From positions 1 to 8,514 of the forward strand of contig JAKQGD010000552.1 in NCBI GenBank assembly GCA_029573365.1: 8,514 nucleotides of DNA, read 5' to 3'. Shown here in pieces: positions 1 through 7,108 of this stretch. The DNA is from Bacteroidota bacterium. Lineage in GTDB: Bacteria; Bacteroidota; Bacteroidia; Chitinophagales; Saprospiraceae. A program made the position numbers and the translations under genes. Every line of letters begins with the position of its first letter. The stretch's first letter is position 1. Below the pieces are notes generated by a model. It was not told where the DNA came from and did no database searches. It worked only from the letters and a program-made list of their open reading frames with translations.

Positions 1-1
1 A

Positions 2-1591
2 GTATCTTGGACACCTACTACAGAGGCTCTTTATACTGTTAAAGTAAAAGAATTTGGTGGCAGCAATTTTATATTAGATATGACAACGAGTTCAAATTCT
101 GTGGTCCTAAGCCCCGCTGGATATGGTATTTGCAAGAAATATGATGTTTATGTTTATAACAATTGTGGCGGATCAAATCTAAGTGCACCAGAAAGAGTTA
201 TAATGAGGGGTCCCACTTCTCAAGGATGTGCAGACTTTAAGACAAACAAAGCAGTAGCCTGGTCAGGATCCACTGTTTCCTTTACCGACCAGTCATTAAA
301 TGCTACTTCCTGGTTTTGGAATTTTGGCAATGGGCAGACGTCAACTCTTCAGAATCCAACATTTACCTATACCGGTACAGGCAGCTATGATGTGTCTCTG
401 ACGGTCAATGGGGTACATACCATGACCAGGACGGGATTTATCAGAATCCTGCCGGACAGAATGCCGCCTTACACACTGGCACAGGGTGGTGATTTTGAAA
501 CCAATACTCTGGATTTTGGAAGCGATGTCTTTGAAGGTACGGTCAATGTGTGGGAATTTGGTACGTCAAGTTATGTACTCGCCACCCAGGGCAACGCGTG
601 GAAATCATATCTAAACTCCGATATTCCTCAGGTGACATCCAAGAGTGGGTTGTTTTCGCCGCGGTTTAATATGTCAGGTTACCAGAATTACACGGTGCAT
701 TTTGACATCGGCATGGAAACCTTATTTGCCAACGGCCCGGTGGCTGCACAGTTGCAATATTCGGTTGATAATGGTGTTACCTGGATCAGATTGGGCACAG
801 CTCCCGACTTTTACAATGCAGGTCCGAATTGCCAAACATGTTTTGAAATCGCAACTCAGCTGTTTTCAGATAAATATGGCTGGACGCTAAATCAAAACTA
901 TATTCACAAAAGCATTGACGTAAGCTTTCTGTCAGGGAGTCCTTCAGTTATTTTTAGGTTTGTGGTTGCCATATCCAGTATATTTACCGGTGGGTACAAC
1001 GTAGATGGGGTGCTGATTGACAACTTCCGCATTGACGCCCAGAATGCCATACCACTTCCACTTGACATAAGCAGCCTCAAGGCTACCCCTGAATCTGACC
1101 ACGTTCGCCTGACTTGGAATAGTTACAATACTGATGACATTGCATATCAAAAAGTGTACAGAAGTGCCAACGGTAGTGACTGGAGAGAGACAAATACTGT
1201 AACGAACCATCCGGACAAGTCAGAATCATATGTGTTTCGTGACCAAGATCCTTTGAAGGGCCAGTCTTATTACAAAGTAAGTGCTGTACATTTTGATGGT
1301 ACAGAGATGTTTACAAACATAGCAGGCGTCAGATGGGGAGAGTCATCATCAGTAAGTATTTACCCCAATCCGGTTCACGCCGGTCAGCCGGTTTATCTCA
1401 CGGAAACAGAAACAGGATTTTTGCCGGTCTCTGTGCAGATGACCGACAGAGTAGGCAGGCCTGTACAGATATCGGCCTATGACAAAATCACCGGAAGGCT
1501 GGATTTAAACAACCCCGCAGCAGGTGTGTACTTTTTGCGGGTGCAGGCTGATGACGGTACGTCTCAGGTCCTCAGATTGGTTCTTTTATAA
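2..1591 (+). CDS. Secreted multidomain protein with PKD domain and T9SS sorting domain, 5'-truncated by the window edge
   Basis: The frame is open to the left edge, so only the last 529 residues are visible; the ATG at position 80 is internal, because sequence before it (VSWTPTTEALYTVKVKEF) already reads as an FN3-like strand pattern. Domains in order: end of an FN3-like domain (to about 220); a PKD domain (about 227-450) with the typical W-x-W-x-FG-x-G core and NPTFTY and GSYDVSLTV strands; a jelly-roll/MAM-like beta domain (about 480-1045) ending in DGVLIDNFRID; an FN3-like domain (about 1055-1340) with LTWNSYN, VYRSANGSDW and YYKVSAV; and a T9SS type A sorting domain (about 1349-1591) with SIYPNPV, DLNNPAAGVYFLRV and a basic/hydrophobic end. 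Inferred role: surface-anchored or released protein exported by Sec and T9SS. An N-terminal enzyme domain, for example a protease, may lie outside the window; nothing visible is catalytic. The first ~400 bases are clearly more AT-rich than the rest. Confidence 0.9.
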   Translation, partial: VSWTPTTEALYTVKVKEFGGSNFILDMTTSSNSVVLSPAGYGICKKYDVYVYNNCGGSNLSAPERVIMRGPTSQGCADFKTNKAVAWSGSTVSFTDQSLNATSWFWNFGNGQTSTLQNPTFTYTGTGSYDVSLTVNGVHTMTRTGFIRILPDRMPPYTLAQGGDFETNTLDFGSDVFEGTVNVWEFGTSSYVLATQGNAWKSYLNSDIPQVTSKSGLFSPRFNMSGYQNYTVHFDIGMETLFANGPVAAQLQYSVDNGVTWIRLGTAPDFYNAGPNCQTCFEIATQLFSDKYGWTLNQNYIHKSIDVSFLSGSPSVIFRFVVAISSIFTGGYNVDGVLIDNFRIDAQNAIPLPLDISSLKATPESDHVRLTWNSYNTDDIAYQKVYRSANGSDWRETNTVTNHPDKSESYVFRDQDPLKGQSYYKVSAVHFDGTEMFTNIAGVRWGESSSVSIYPNPVHAGQPVYLTETETGFLPVSVQMTDRVGRPVQISAYDKITGRLDLNNPAAGVYFLRVQADDGTSQVLRLVLL

Positions 1592-1642
1592 TGGGAATAC
1601 CCACTAAGGATAAAAGATAAAATCCAGGTATAATTTTATATC

Positions 1643-1676
1643 AAAAGCCGGTACAAAATGCCGGCTTTTCTGTTTT
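1643..1676 (+). terminator. Intrinsic terminator after the first secreted-protein gene
   Basis: Perfect 9-bp stem AAAAGCCGG (1643-1651) and CCGGCTTTT (1661-1669) around a 9-base loop, with a further T tract (CTGTTTT) to 1676. The flanking A and T runs would let it work in either direction. It lies 52 bases after the stop codon of the upstream gene and separates it from the giant gene downstream. Confidence 0.85.
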
Positions 1677-1713
1677 ATAGCTATAACACTGGAAACTGCT
1701 GAAAAATAACGGC

Positions 1714-1850
1714 AAATAAATAATAATAATTTAAATATATAAAATACAGTTTATATATTTAAAACATATTAAAATATAAAAATATATTTAAAAAACGATA
1801 AAATGAATATTTTAAACATTAAAATATTTTATAATATATAAATTGATTTA
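1714..1850. other. Extremely AT-rich intergenic block upstream of the giant gene
   Basis: I count only 8 G or C among these 137 bases. The block contains many short A/T palindromes (for example a 12-bp palindrome at 1820-1831 and a 10-bp one at 1788-1797 region) and ends exactly at a TATCTTTG box. It has no coding potential. It may act as an UP-like or bent/easily melted promoter region or as a binding site for a nucleoid protein; that role is inference. Confidence 0.7.
1730..1763. repeat. Perfect 14-bp A/T inverted repeat
   Basis: Arms TTTAAATATATAAA (1730-1743) and TTTATATATTTAAA (1750-1763) are exact reverse complements around a 6-base spacer ATACAG. The stem is made only of A-T pairs and has no T tract after a GC core, so it is not a standard terminator. 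It lies about 90 bp upstream of the predicted -7 box, so it could be a protein-binding site or cruciform. In such AT-rich DNA chance palindromes are more frequent, which lowers confidence in a function. Confidence 0.5.
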
Positions 1851-1858
1851 TATCTTTG
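1851..1858 (+). promoter_or_regulatory. Predicted Bacteroidota -7 promoter box (TATCTTTG) for the giant gene
   Basis: TATCTTTG matches the known Bacteroidota -7 consensus TAnnTTTG exactly. It sits 87 bases before the preferred ATG at 1946, giving an expected leader of about 80 bases. I see no clear TTG/TTTG -33 element at the usual ~20-bp spacing (the DNA there is pure A/T), so either the -33 is weak or the AT-rich block substitutes for it. Confidence 0.6.
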
Positions 1859-1901
1859 CCAGGTGTTTCGGTATAGCCGGATTACATCCATCCCACTTGG
1901 C
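1858..1901. promoter_or_regulatory. Imperfect inverted repeat overlapping the predicted transcription start
   Basis: GCCAGGTG (1858-1865) pairs with CACTTGGC (1894-1901): 8 bp with one G-T mismatch/wobble, extended by one T-A pair outside, separated by 28 bases. The left arm begins at the last base of the TATCTTTG box. If transcription starts near 1863-1866 the left arm is mostly untranscribed, so it would work as a DNA operator rather than an RNA hairpin. Function is a guess. Confidence 0.25.
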
Positions 1902-1905
1902 AGTA

Positions 1906-1932
1906 ATGCTGTTATTATTTTTCTCAAAGTAA
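1906..1932 (+). other. Possible short upstream ORF in the leader (8 codons, MLLLFFSK)
   Basis: ATG at 1906 followed by eight sense codons and TAA at 1930-1932, lying wholly inside the predicted 5' leader and ending 13 bases before the start codon at 1946. The hydrophobic content may be accidental. No ribosome binding sequence precedes it, but the group generally lacks one. It is reported as a possibility only. Confidence 0.15.
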
Positions 1933-1945
1933 AAAATTGTTAGTT

Positions 1946-4900
1946 ATGTCGATTTTACAAAGACAATTTAAGTCAAGTTCAATAGTTATATTGAATTTTG
2001 TTCTGATGACCTTTTCTCTATGGACTGTGAATCTCCAGGCACAATGTACTCCTTTTGATGGGGCTACGAGCAATGCTTCAGCGGGGACAGGCAATCAGGA
2101 TTGGGCTGGTAGATTAGGTTTAAGATTTACTGCCAATTCGCTTATTAATATTACCAGATTGGGAGCATATGACAGTGGAGCTAATGGTTTTACAGGGACT
2201 ATTACGGTAGGAATTGTGAATAGTTCAGGTACAGTTGTCGTACCAGCAATATCCATGACTGGCTCTTCTGACTTATTGGTTGGAAATTTCCGTATGAGGA
2301 ATATTTCTCCTGTCGTGTTATCGCCGGGACAATATACTGTTGTTTCGTATGGGTATAGTGCTAGTGATCCTAATTACAATTCTAATAATCCTGCAAATTT
2401 GTTTGAAACTGTTAATACCGGTAGTGGACTGATTACTCATGATGATTCACCATGGGACGGTACGGCGGCTATGGGTGTCCCGGCCAACACTCATAGTATT
2501 GGAGGTTTTCATGCAGGAAATTTCAGTTTCAGTGCTGTGCAACCGATATTAAGTGCAACAATTAATGGGACCACAATATCCACAAATACCAATGGGGTTG
2601 ACGATACTGGTTCGTTTACCATATGTAGTGGACCTCCGACACCAAATGTGACTATGGGGTTGTTTACTGCAGGTGTTACAGGAGGACCACTTGTAAAAGT
2701 ATATCAGGAAATAAACTTCAATAATGCAGTGCAAAGCGGAGCATGGTGCTCTGGTACTGCAGGGTCAGGGTGTTCTGCAGTTCCATCTGCTTTCGCTGGT
2801 GCGACTAATACCTTTACGAAAGTCAATGCATTATTACCAGGTTCAGTAATTTTAAGATTTTTACCATATTTTGATGCTAATAATAATAATATCCTGGATG
2901 CAGGAGATTGTCAGGGAGATTGGGCTGTATTTACAGTAAATTTTGAAACTCAGGCACCTGTAGTTACATGCCCCGCAAATATTTCTGTTACTGCATTACC
3001 AACAGAATGTACGGCTTTAGTAAATTATGCTACTCCGACCACTTCTGATTTACCTTGTACAGGTCCAGTGACACTAGTGCAGACTGCAGGATTACCAAGT
3101 GGATCGGCTTTTCCAGTTGGACTTACTACAAATGTGTTCTTAGCTACTGACGCTTCAGGCAATACTGCTACCTGCTCGTTTACGGTAACAGTCAATGATT
3201 ATCCTGCACCTCCTCTGGGCTGTAAGGATGTGCAGGTTTCCCTGGATGAAGACTGTGAAGCTATAATTACTCCTACCATCGTCCTGACTGGTTGGGAAGG
3301 ACCAGGTGGTTCTGTACTTCTAGGGTGTGAAGACCTGTTTGATATTACAATTACTACGCATAATGGCCAGAATGTTGGCAATGTGATTAATGCTTCTCAT
3401 GTAGGCAAGACACTTTCATATACTATAAGTCATCCGACTATTCCATCTTGCTGGGGAGAGATTTTTGTCGAAGACAAGATAGCCCCCACCATCACTTGTC
3501 GTGACATTACTGTCAACTGCCTGGCGGACTTGTCCAAGGTGCAGGTGGCCTTTCCTGATGACAACTGTATGGCCAGCCTCAAACTGGTAAACGAAGTGCA
3601 TGAAGCCCTGGAATGTTATGATGACTTAATAGGCAAAGTGAGCAGGACGTATGTAGCTGTGGACGGAGCAGGCAACGAAAGTGCACCATGTACTGCTACC
3701 ATTTGGCTTGCGAGGTCCAATACCGATGATGTAGTACCTCCGGCTGCCCAGGTTACATTAAAATGCTCAGACAATTATAAAAAGGACAACAAAGGATACG
3801 GATACCCTGCACCGTCAGTGACAGGTGTGCCTGTATATGATGACGGTGAAGATGAATTTCCGCTGTATCCGTTGTCGCAGCTTAATATGGTATACTGCAA
3901 TTCCACTATAGATTACCGCGACCAGTTGATTTTATCTACCAGCTGCAAGACGAGGATCATGCGTACCTGGACGATCACCGAGTGGTGGTGCAGCCAGACA
4001 GTGCAAAAATTTATAGCCGTTCAGCTTATAGATATTGTGGACGATGTGGCACCGGTGATACCGCAGCAACAGGACATTACCGTTACCACCCAGACCAGAA
4101 GTTGTACAGGCCTGGTAAGTCTGCCACAACTTAACATTACAGACAATTGCAACGCCCTATACCATGTTTACATCAATGCCACACTTGATGGTCAGCCCAG
4201 CGGCTATGTTGATGGCAATGGCGGTACGATGCAACTGGGAGTAGGCGAGCATACCATCACCTATTCTGCCCTCGATGTTTGCAGCAATAAGAGAAATATG
4301 ACATACAAAGTGACTGTGAGAGACCATACAGACCCTGTAGCCATATGCGACCAGTATGCCACCATCAGCATCAAGACCAATGGGTATACAGAGATTACAG
4401 CTGCAGCCATCGACGATGGCAGCTTTGACGAGTGTGGAGCAGTGACGCTTAAGGTCAGAAGGATGGAAGACCCGTGTGAATTCGGTGCAGATACAGCATG
4501 GTATGACAAGGTAGGCTTCTGCTGTTTGGATGCCAATACCTCGAGGATGGTGCAGTTGCTGGTAACCGACAAAGGCGGAAATACCAACATATGTATGGTC
4601 AATGTAGAGATACAGGACAAGGTGACACCTACGGTGAGCTGTCCTGCAGATATTACGATCAATGACTGCAATTTTACCTTTGACGCCAACAATCCTTCGG
4701 CGTACTTTGGAGTTCCTGTGATTACGGACAATTGTCCTGCGAATAACTTTGTGAGGGACGAACTGGATGACCGTAGGACGCAGTGTGGTACAGGAGAAGT
4801 GATCAGGACAGTGACAGTAGGGCAGGGCAGAGCCATCTTTGGCACCTGCACACAGACGATTACCTTTGTAAACGATAATCCGTTTTACATCAATGATATG

Positions 4901-7012
4901 AATCACAATGATCCGGATGACGACATAGTCTGGCCTAAAGATTACCTTGCCCTGGGACAGTGTACATTTTCCGGCTTGCTGCCACAGACACTGCCTGACA
5001 GCTCGTCTATGCCGAGATTTACGGAAGACGCCTGCGACCTCGTGGGTATGAGATACGAAGACCGTGTATTTCCGTTTACCACCAATGGTGCCTGTTACAA
5101 AATCATCAGGACATGGACAGTGATAGACTGGTGCCAGAGGTATGACAACGGTGAGCCCTACAGCTGGAGCCACGAGCAGGAGATCAAGGTGGTGGACAAC
5201 AACAAGCCTGTTCTGACGCTGCCGGTGACGAGAGTGGTTTTTGAAACACTCAACTGTTCCAGCGACGAGGTGACCCTTTCGGCTACAGCCGTGGATTGTA
5301 CACCTGAGGCGGAGCTTAAGTGGTATTATGAAATATTCGAGGGAAGTACAAAGATAGCCACGGGACATACACGTGTGGTCACCGACGAGTTCGAACTGGG
5401 AGACTACAGGATCTACTACCGTGTGGAGGACAGATGCGGCAATGTGAGTGACGGTTCGTACCTGTTTAGCGTGGAGTCAGTTAAGGCACCTACAGCGATA
5501 TGTAAGCAGGGTCTTGCTGCACCGCTGGTGTTGATGGACACAGATGGCAACGGTTCAGGAGATACGCCTATGGTTATGCTGGCCCCAGAATTTTTCGACA
5601 ACAAGAGTGCCCACAGTTGTCCGGGAGTAGCGATAGACCTGAGTTTTTCGGCAGATGTAGATGACGACCAGGTGGTGTTCGGTTGCGACGATGTGGGAGA
5701 TCAGGAAATACAGCTATGGGTGACTGACCAGTATGGCAATACCTCATATTGTACGACCTTTGTGGATGTACAGAGACATGCGTCATGCCCCAATAATCTG
5801 GTGGCCAACATATCAGGCCGTACGCTGAAGGAAGACGGTGACGAAATAGAAAATGTAAATGTACGCCTTCTGGGCAGTGAGGCGGTAACCACCACCAATG
5901 TCAACGGTCAATTTGCCTTTCAGCCTATGCCGGTTGGAGGAGCATACATGGTGGAGCCATCGAGAGACGGCGACGATATGAATGGGGTCAGCACGCTGGA
6001 TATAGTCCTCATACAGAGACACATTCTGGGACTTGAAAAACTTAAGAGTCCGTACCAGATGATAGCTGCAGATGCCAACAACAGCGGATCGATAACTGCT
6101 GCTGACCTTACAGACCTGCGTAAGCTGGTGCTGGGCCTCACTCCGGCCTTGCCAAACAATACAAGCTGGAGATTTGTGGAGTCTGCTTATCAGTTTGCTG
6201 ACAAGAACGATCCATGGCTGGAGCCGTGGGCCGAGAGGTACAACATCAGCGGCCTTAACAATGACATGGAGGCCAATTTTGTGGGCATCAAAGTAGGTGA
6301 CGTCAACGGCAATGCCAAGGGCACATCAGCCACAAGCGACCATACAGGCAGCCGCAGCAACCATATAAACCTCGCCATCGGCGACAGGCAGATGACGGCC
6401 GGTGGCACAGTCGTAATCCCTGTTACAGCATCGAAAGCGGGTATAGTTTATGGTATGCAGGGTCTGATTTCGACAGCAGGCCTGCGGATCATCGAGGTCA
6501 GAGACGGCAGGATAGGCACATCAGGTGGCCAGTTTATCCTTACGGACAATGGGTTAGCGTTCAGTTTAGCTCAGGGAGAAGGCCTGAAAGCAGAGGAAGG
6601 TGAAGCACTGTTTACGCTTGTAGCAGAGGTGCAGAGACAGGGCCAGCTTTCAGAAATGATGACACTCAATGAGACCATCCAGCCTGAAATATATACGGAT
6701 GGCCTGAATGCCGGCACCCTTGCCATCGAATGGACAGGCAGGAAAGCGACCGACATCCTGGCCGTAAGCATACATCCCAATCCATGGACAGTGACAACCA
6801 CAATGAGCATCAATGCAGAAAGGGACGGCCTGGCTACGATGACCATCACGGATCTGACAGGCAGACAGATATTTGCGAGGACAGAATACCTCAGAGCAGG
6901 CCAAAATACGGTAACGATCGACAGGAGTGAGCTGGGTATATCCGGCGTCTACTTCTACGAACTCAGACAAAATGACAAACTTGCTACAGGCAGGATCATA
7001 CTGATAGACTAA
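1946..7012 (+). CDS. Giant secreted HYR-repeat surface protein with dockerin-like, cohesin-like and T9SS sorting domains
   Basis: 1688 residues from the ATG at 1946, preferred to an in-frame TTG at 1937 because it directly precedes a good signal peptide (core IVILNFVLMTFSLWTV, likely cleavage LQA|QC after residue 32). Domains: N-terminal beta domain about 34-200, weakly like DUF4082 (LGLRFTANS..., PVVLSPGQYTVVSYGY); Ig-like segment about 225-334 with a DxNxNxxxDxxD loop at 310-321; tandem beta-sandwich modules about 335-1280 of HYR and related types, with heads at APVVTC 337, APTITC 513, AP 702, DPVAIC 796, TPTVSC 894, KP 1087, APTAIC 1181; CNA-B/carboxypeptidase-regulatory-like domain about 1285-1338; dockerin-like domain 1341-1398; linker ending KVGDVNGNA at 1449-1457; cohesin-like domain about 1472-1596; T9SS type A sorting domain 1603-1688 (SIHPNPW ... 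GVYFYELRQ). Rich in Cys and acidic residues. Inferred role: long surface stalk, adhesin or matrix protein exported by Sec plus T9SS. No enzyme active site seen. Confidence 0.95.
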   Translation: MSILQRQFKSSSIVILNFVLMTFSLWTVNLQAQCTPFDGATSNASAGTGNQDWAGRLGLRFTANSLINITRLGAYDSGANGFTGTITVGIVNSSGTVVVPAISMTGSSDLLVGNFRMRNISPVVLSPGQYTVVSYGYSASDPNYNSNNPANLFETVNTGSGLITHDDSPWDGTAAMGVPANTHSIGGFHAGNFSFSAVQPILSATINGTTISTNTNGVDDTGSFTICSGPPTPNVTMGLFTAGVTGGPLVKVYQEINFNNAVQSGAWCSGTAGSGCSAVPSAFAGATNTFTKVNALLPGSVILRFLPYFDANNNNILDAGDCQGDWAVFTVNFETQAPVVTCPANISVTALPTECTALVNYATPTTSDLPCTGPVTLVQTAGLPSGSAFPVGLTTNVFLATDASGNTATCSFTVTVNDYPAPPLGCKDVQVSLDEDCEAIITPTIVLTGWEGPGGSVLLGCEDLFDITITTHNGQNVGNVINASHVGKTLSYTISHPTIPSCWGEIFVEDKIAPTITCRDITVNCLADLSKVQVAFPDDNCMASLKLVNEVHEALECYDDLIGKVSRTYVAVDGAGNESAPCTATIWLARSNTDDVVPPAAQVTLKCSDNYKKDNKGYGYPAPSVTGVPVYDDGEDEFPLYPLSQLNMVYCNSTIDYRDQLILSTSCKTRIMRTWTITEWWCSQTVQKFIAVQLIDIVDDVAPVIPQQQDITVTTQTRSCTGLVSLPQLNITDNCNALYHVYINATLDGQPSGYVDGNGGTMQLGVGEHTITYSALDVCSNKRNMTYKVTVRDHTDPVAICDQYATISIKTNGYTEITAAAIDDGSFDECGAVTLKVRRMEDPCEFGADTAWYDKVGFCCLDANTSRMVQLLVTDKGGNTNICMVNVEIQDKVTPTVSCPADITINDCNFTFDANNPSAYFGVPVITDNCPANNFVRDELDDRRTQCGTGEVIRTVTVGQGRAIFGTCTQTITFVNDNPFYINDMNHNDPDDDIVWPKDYLALGQCTFSGLLPQTLPDSSSMPRFTEDACDLVGMRYEDRVFPFTTNGACYKIIRTWTVIDWCQRYDNGEPYSWSHEQEIKVVDNNKPVLTLPVTRVVFETLNCSSDEVTLSATAVDCTPEAELKWYYEIFEGSTKIATGHTRVVTDEFELGDYRIYYRVEDRCGNVSDGSYLFSVESVKAPTAICKQGLAAPLVLMDTDGNGSGDTPMVMLAPEFFDNKSAHSCPGVAIDLSFSADVDDDQVVFGCDDVGDQEIQLWVTDQYGNTSYCTTFVDVQRHASCPNNLVANISGRTLKEDGDEIENVNVRLLGSEAVTTTNVNGQFAFQPMPVGGAYMVEPSRDGDDMNGVSTLDIVLIQRHILGLEKLKSPYQMIAADANNSGSITAADLTDLRKLVLGLTPALPNNTSWRFVESAYQFADKNDPWLEPWAERYNISGLNNDMEANFVGIKVGDVNGNAKGTSATSDHTGSRSNHINLAIGDRQMTAGGTVVIPVTASKAGIVYGMQGLISTAGLRIIEVRDGRIGTSGGQFILTDNGLAFSLAQGEGLKAEEGEALFTLVAEVQRQGQLSEMMTLNETIQPEIYTDGLNAGTLAIEWTGRKATDILAVSIHPNPWTVTTTMSINAERDGLATMTITDLTGRQIFARTEYLRAGQNTVTIDRSELGISGVYFYELRQNDKLATGRIILID
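2954..5785 (+). repeat. Tandem array of about ten ~95-residue beta-sandwich modules (HYR and relatives) inside the giant gene
   Basis: Heads of the form (A/D/T/K)P-x-(V/I)-x-C recur at Pro residues 338, 514, 703, 797, 895, 1088 and 1182, and the array ends at C1281. Spacings are 176, 189, 94, 98, 193, 94 and 99, that is one or two units of roughly 95 residues. The double intervals each hold an extra module without the HYR head: one starting GCKDVQVSLDEDCEA (about 423) and ending SCWGEIFVEDK, and two ending in RTWT(I/V)xxW (673 and 1055). The copies are highly diverged at the DNA level, so this is an old protein-level repeat. The HYR fold is an immunoglobulin-like module found in extracellular adhesion proteins. 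Confidence 0.75.
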
Positions 7013-7038
7013 GGTTTTATTGACATAATTTTTGATTT

Positions 7039-7067
7039 GGCCTTCCGGTTTTCCGGAGGGCCTTTTT
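7039..7067 (+). terminator. Strong intrinsic terminator after the giant gene
   Basis: Arms GGCCTTCCGG (7039-7048) and CCGGAGGGCC (7053-7062) form a 10-bp stem with one wobble pair around a TTTT loop, followed by five T (7063-7067). It starts 27 bases after the stop codon and ends 41 bases before the argE start, so it should insulate argE from the giant gene. Confidence 0.92.
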
Positions 7068-7108
7068 ATTTTGGCTGTAAAAGCGTTTTATTTGCAAAAA
7101 TATTTATT

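Noticed and set aside
80..82. ATG as the start of the first gene
   Set aside because: The frame continues to the left edge with FN3-like coding sequence, and no signal peptide follows this ATG although a T9SS protein needs one.
1937..1939. TTG as the start of the giant gene
   Set aside because: The ATG nine bases downstream gives the same signal peptide with a normal start codon.
4261..4851. 196-residue open frame on the minus strand
   Set aside because: A second antisense frame under the same coding region; no independent support.
4157..5368. 403-residue open frame on the minus strand
   Set aside because: It lies entirely antisense to well-supported HYR-type modules, shows no recognisable domain or signal peptide, and is His/Arg/Cys/Val-rich in the manner of an antisense shadow. 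Its length follows from the rarity of certain codons in the GC-richer sense strand.
7037..7039. TTG as the start of argE
   Set aside because: It would translate through the terminator hairpin and add 24 residues with no family similarity.
7087..7094. TTTATTTG as an argE -7 promoter box
   Set aside because: The second base does not fit TAnnTTTG and the TTTG at 7070-7073 is too close to be its -33 element. A promoter is needed here, but this one is too weak to list as a feature.
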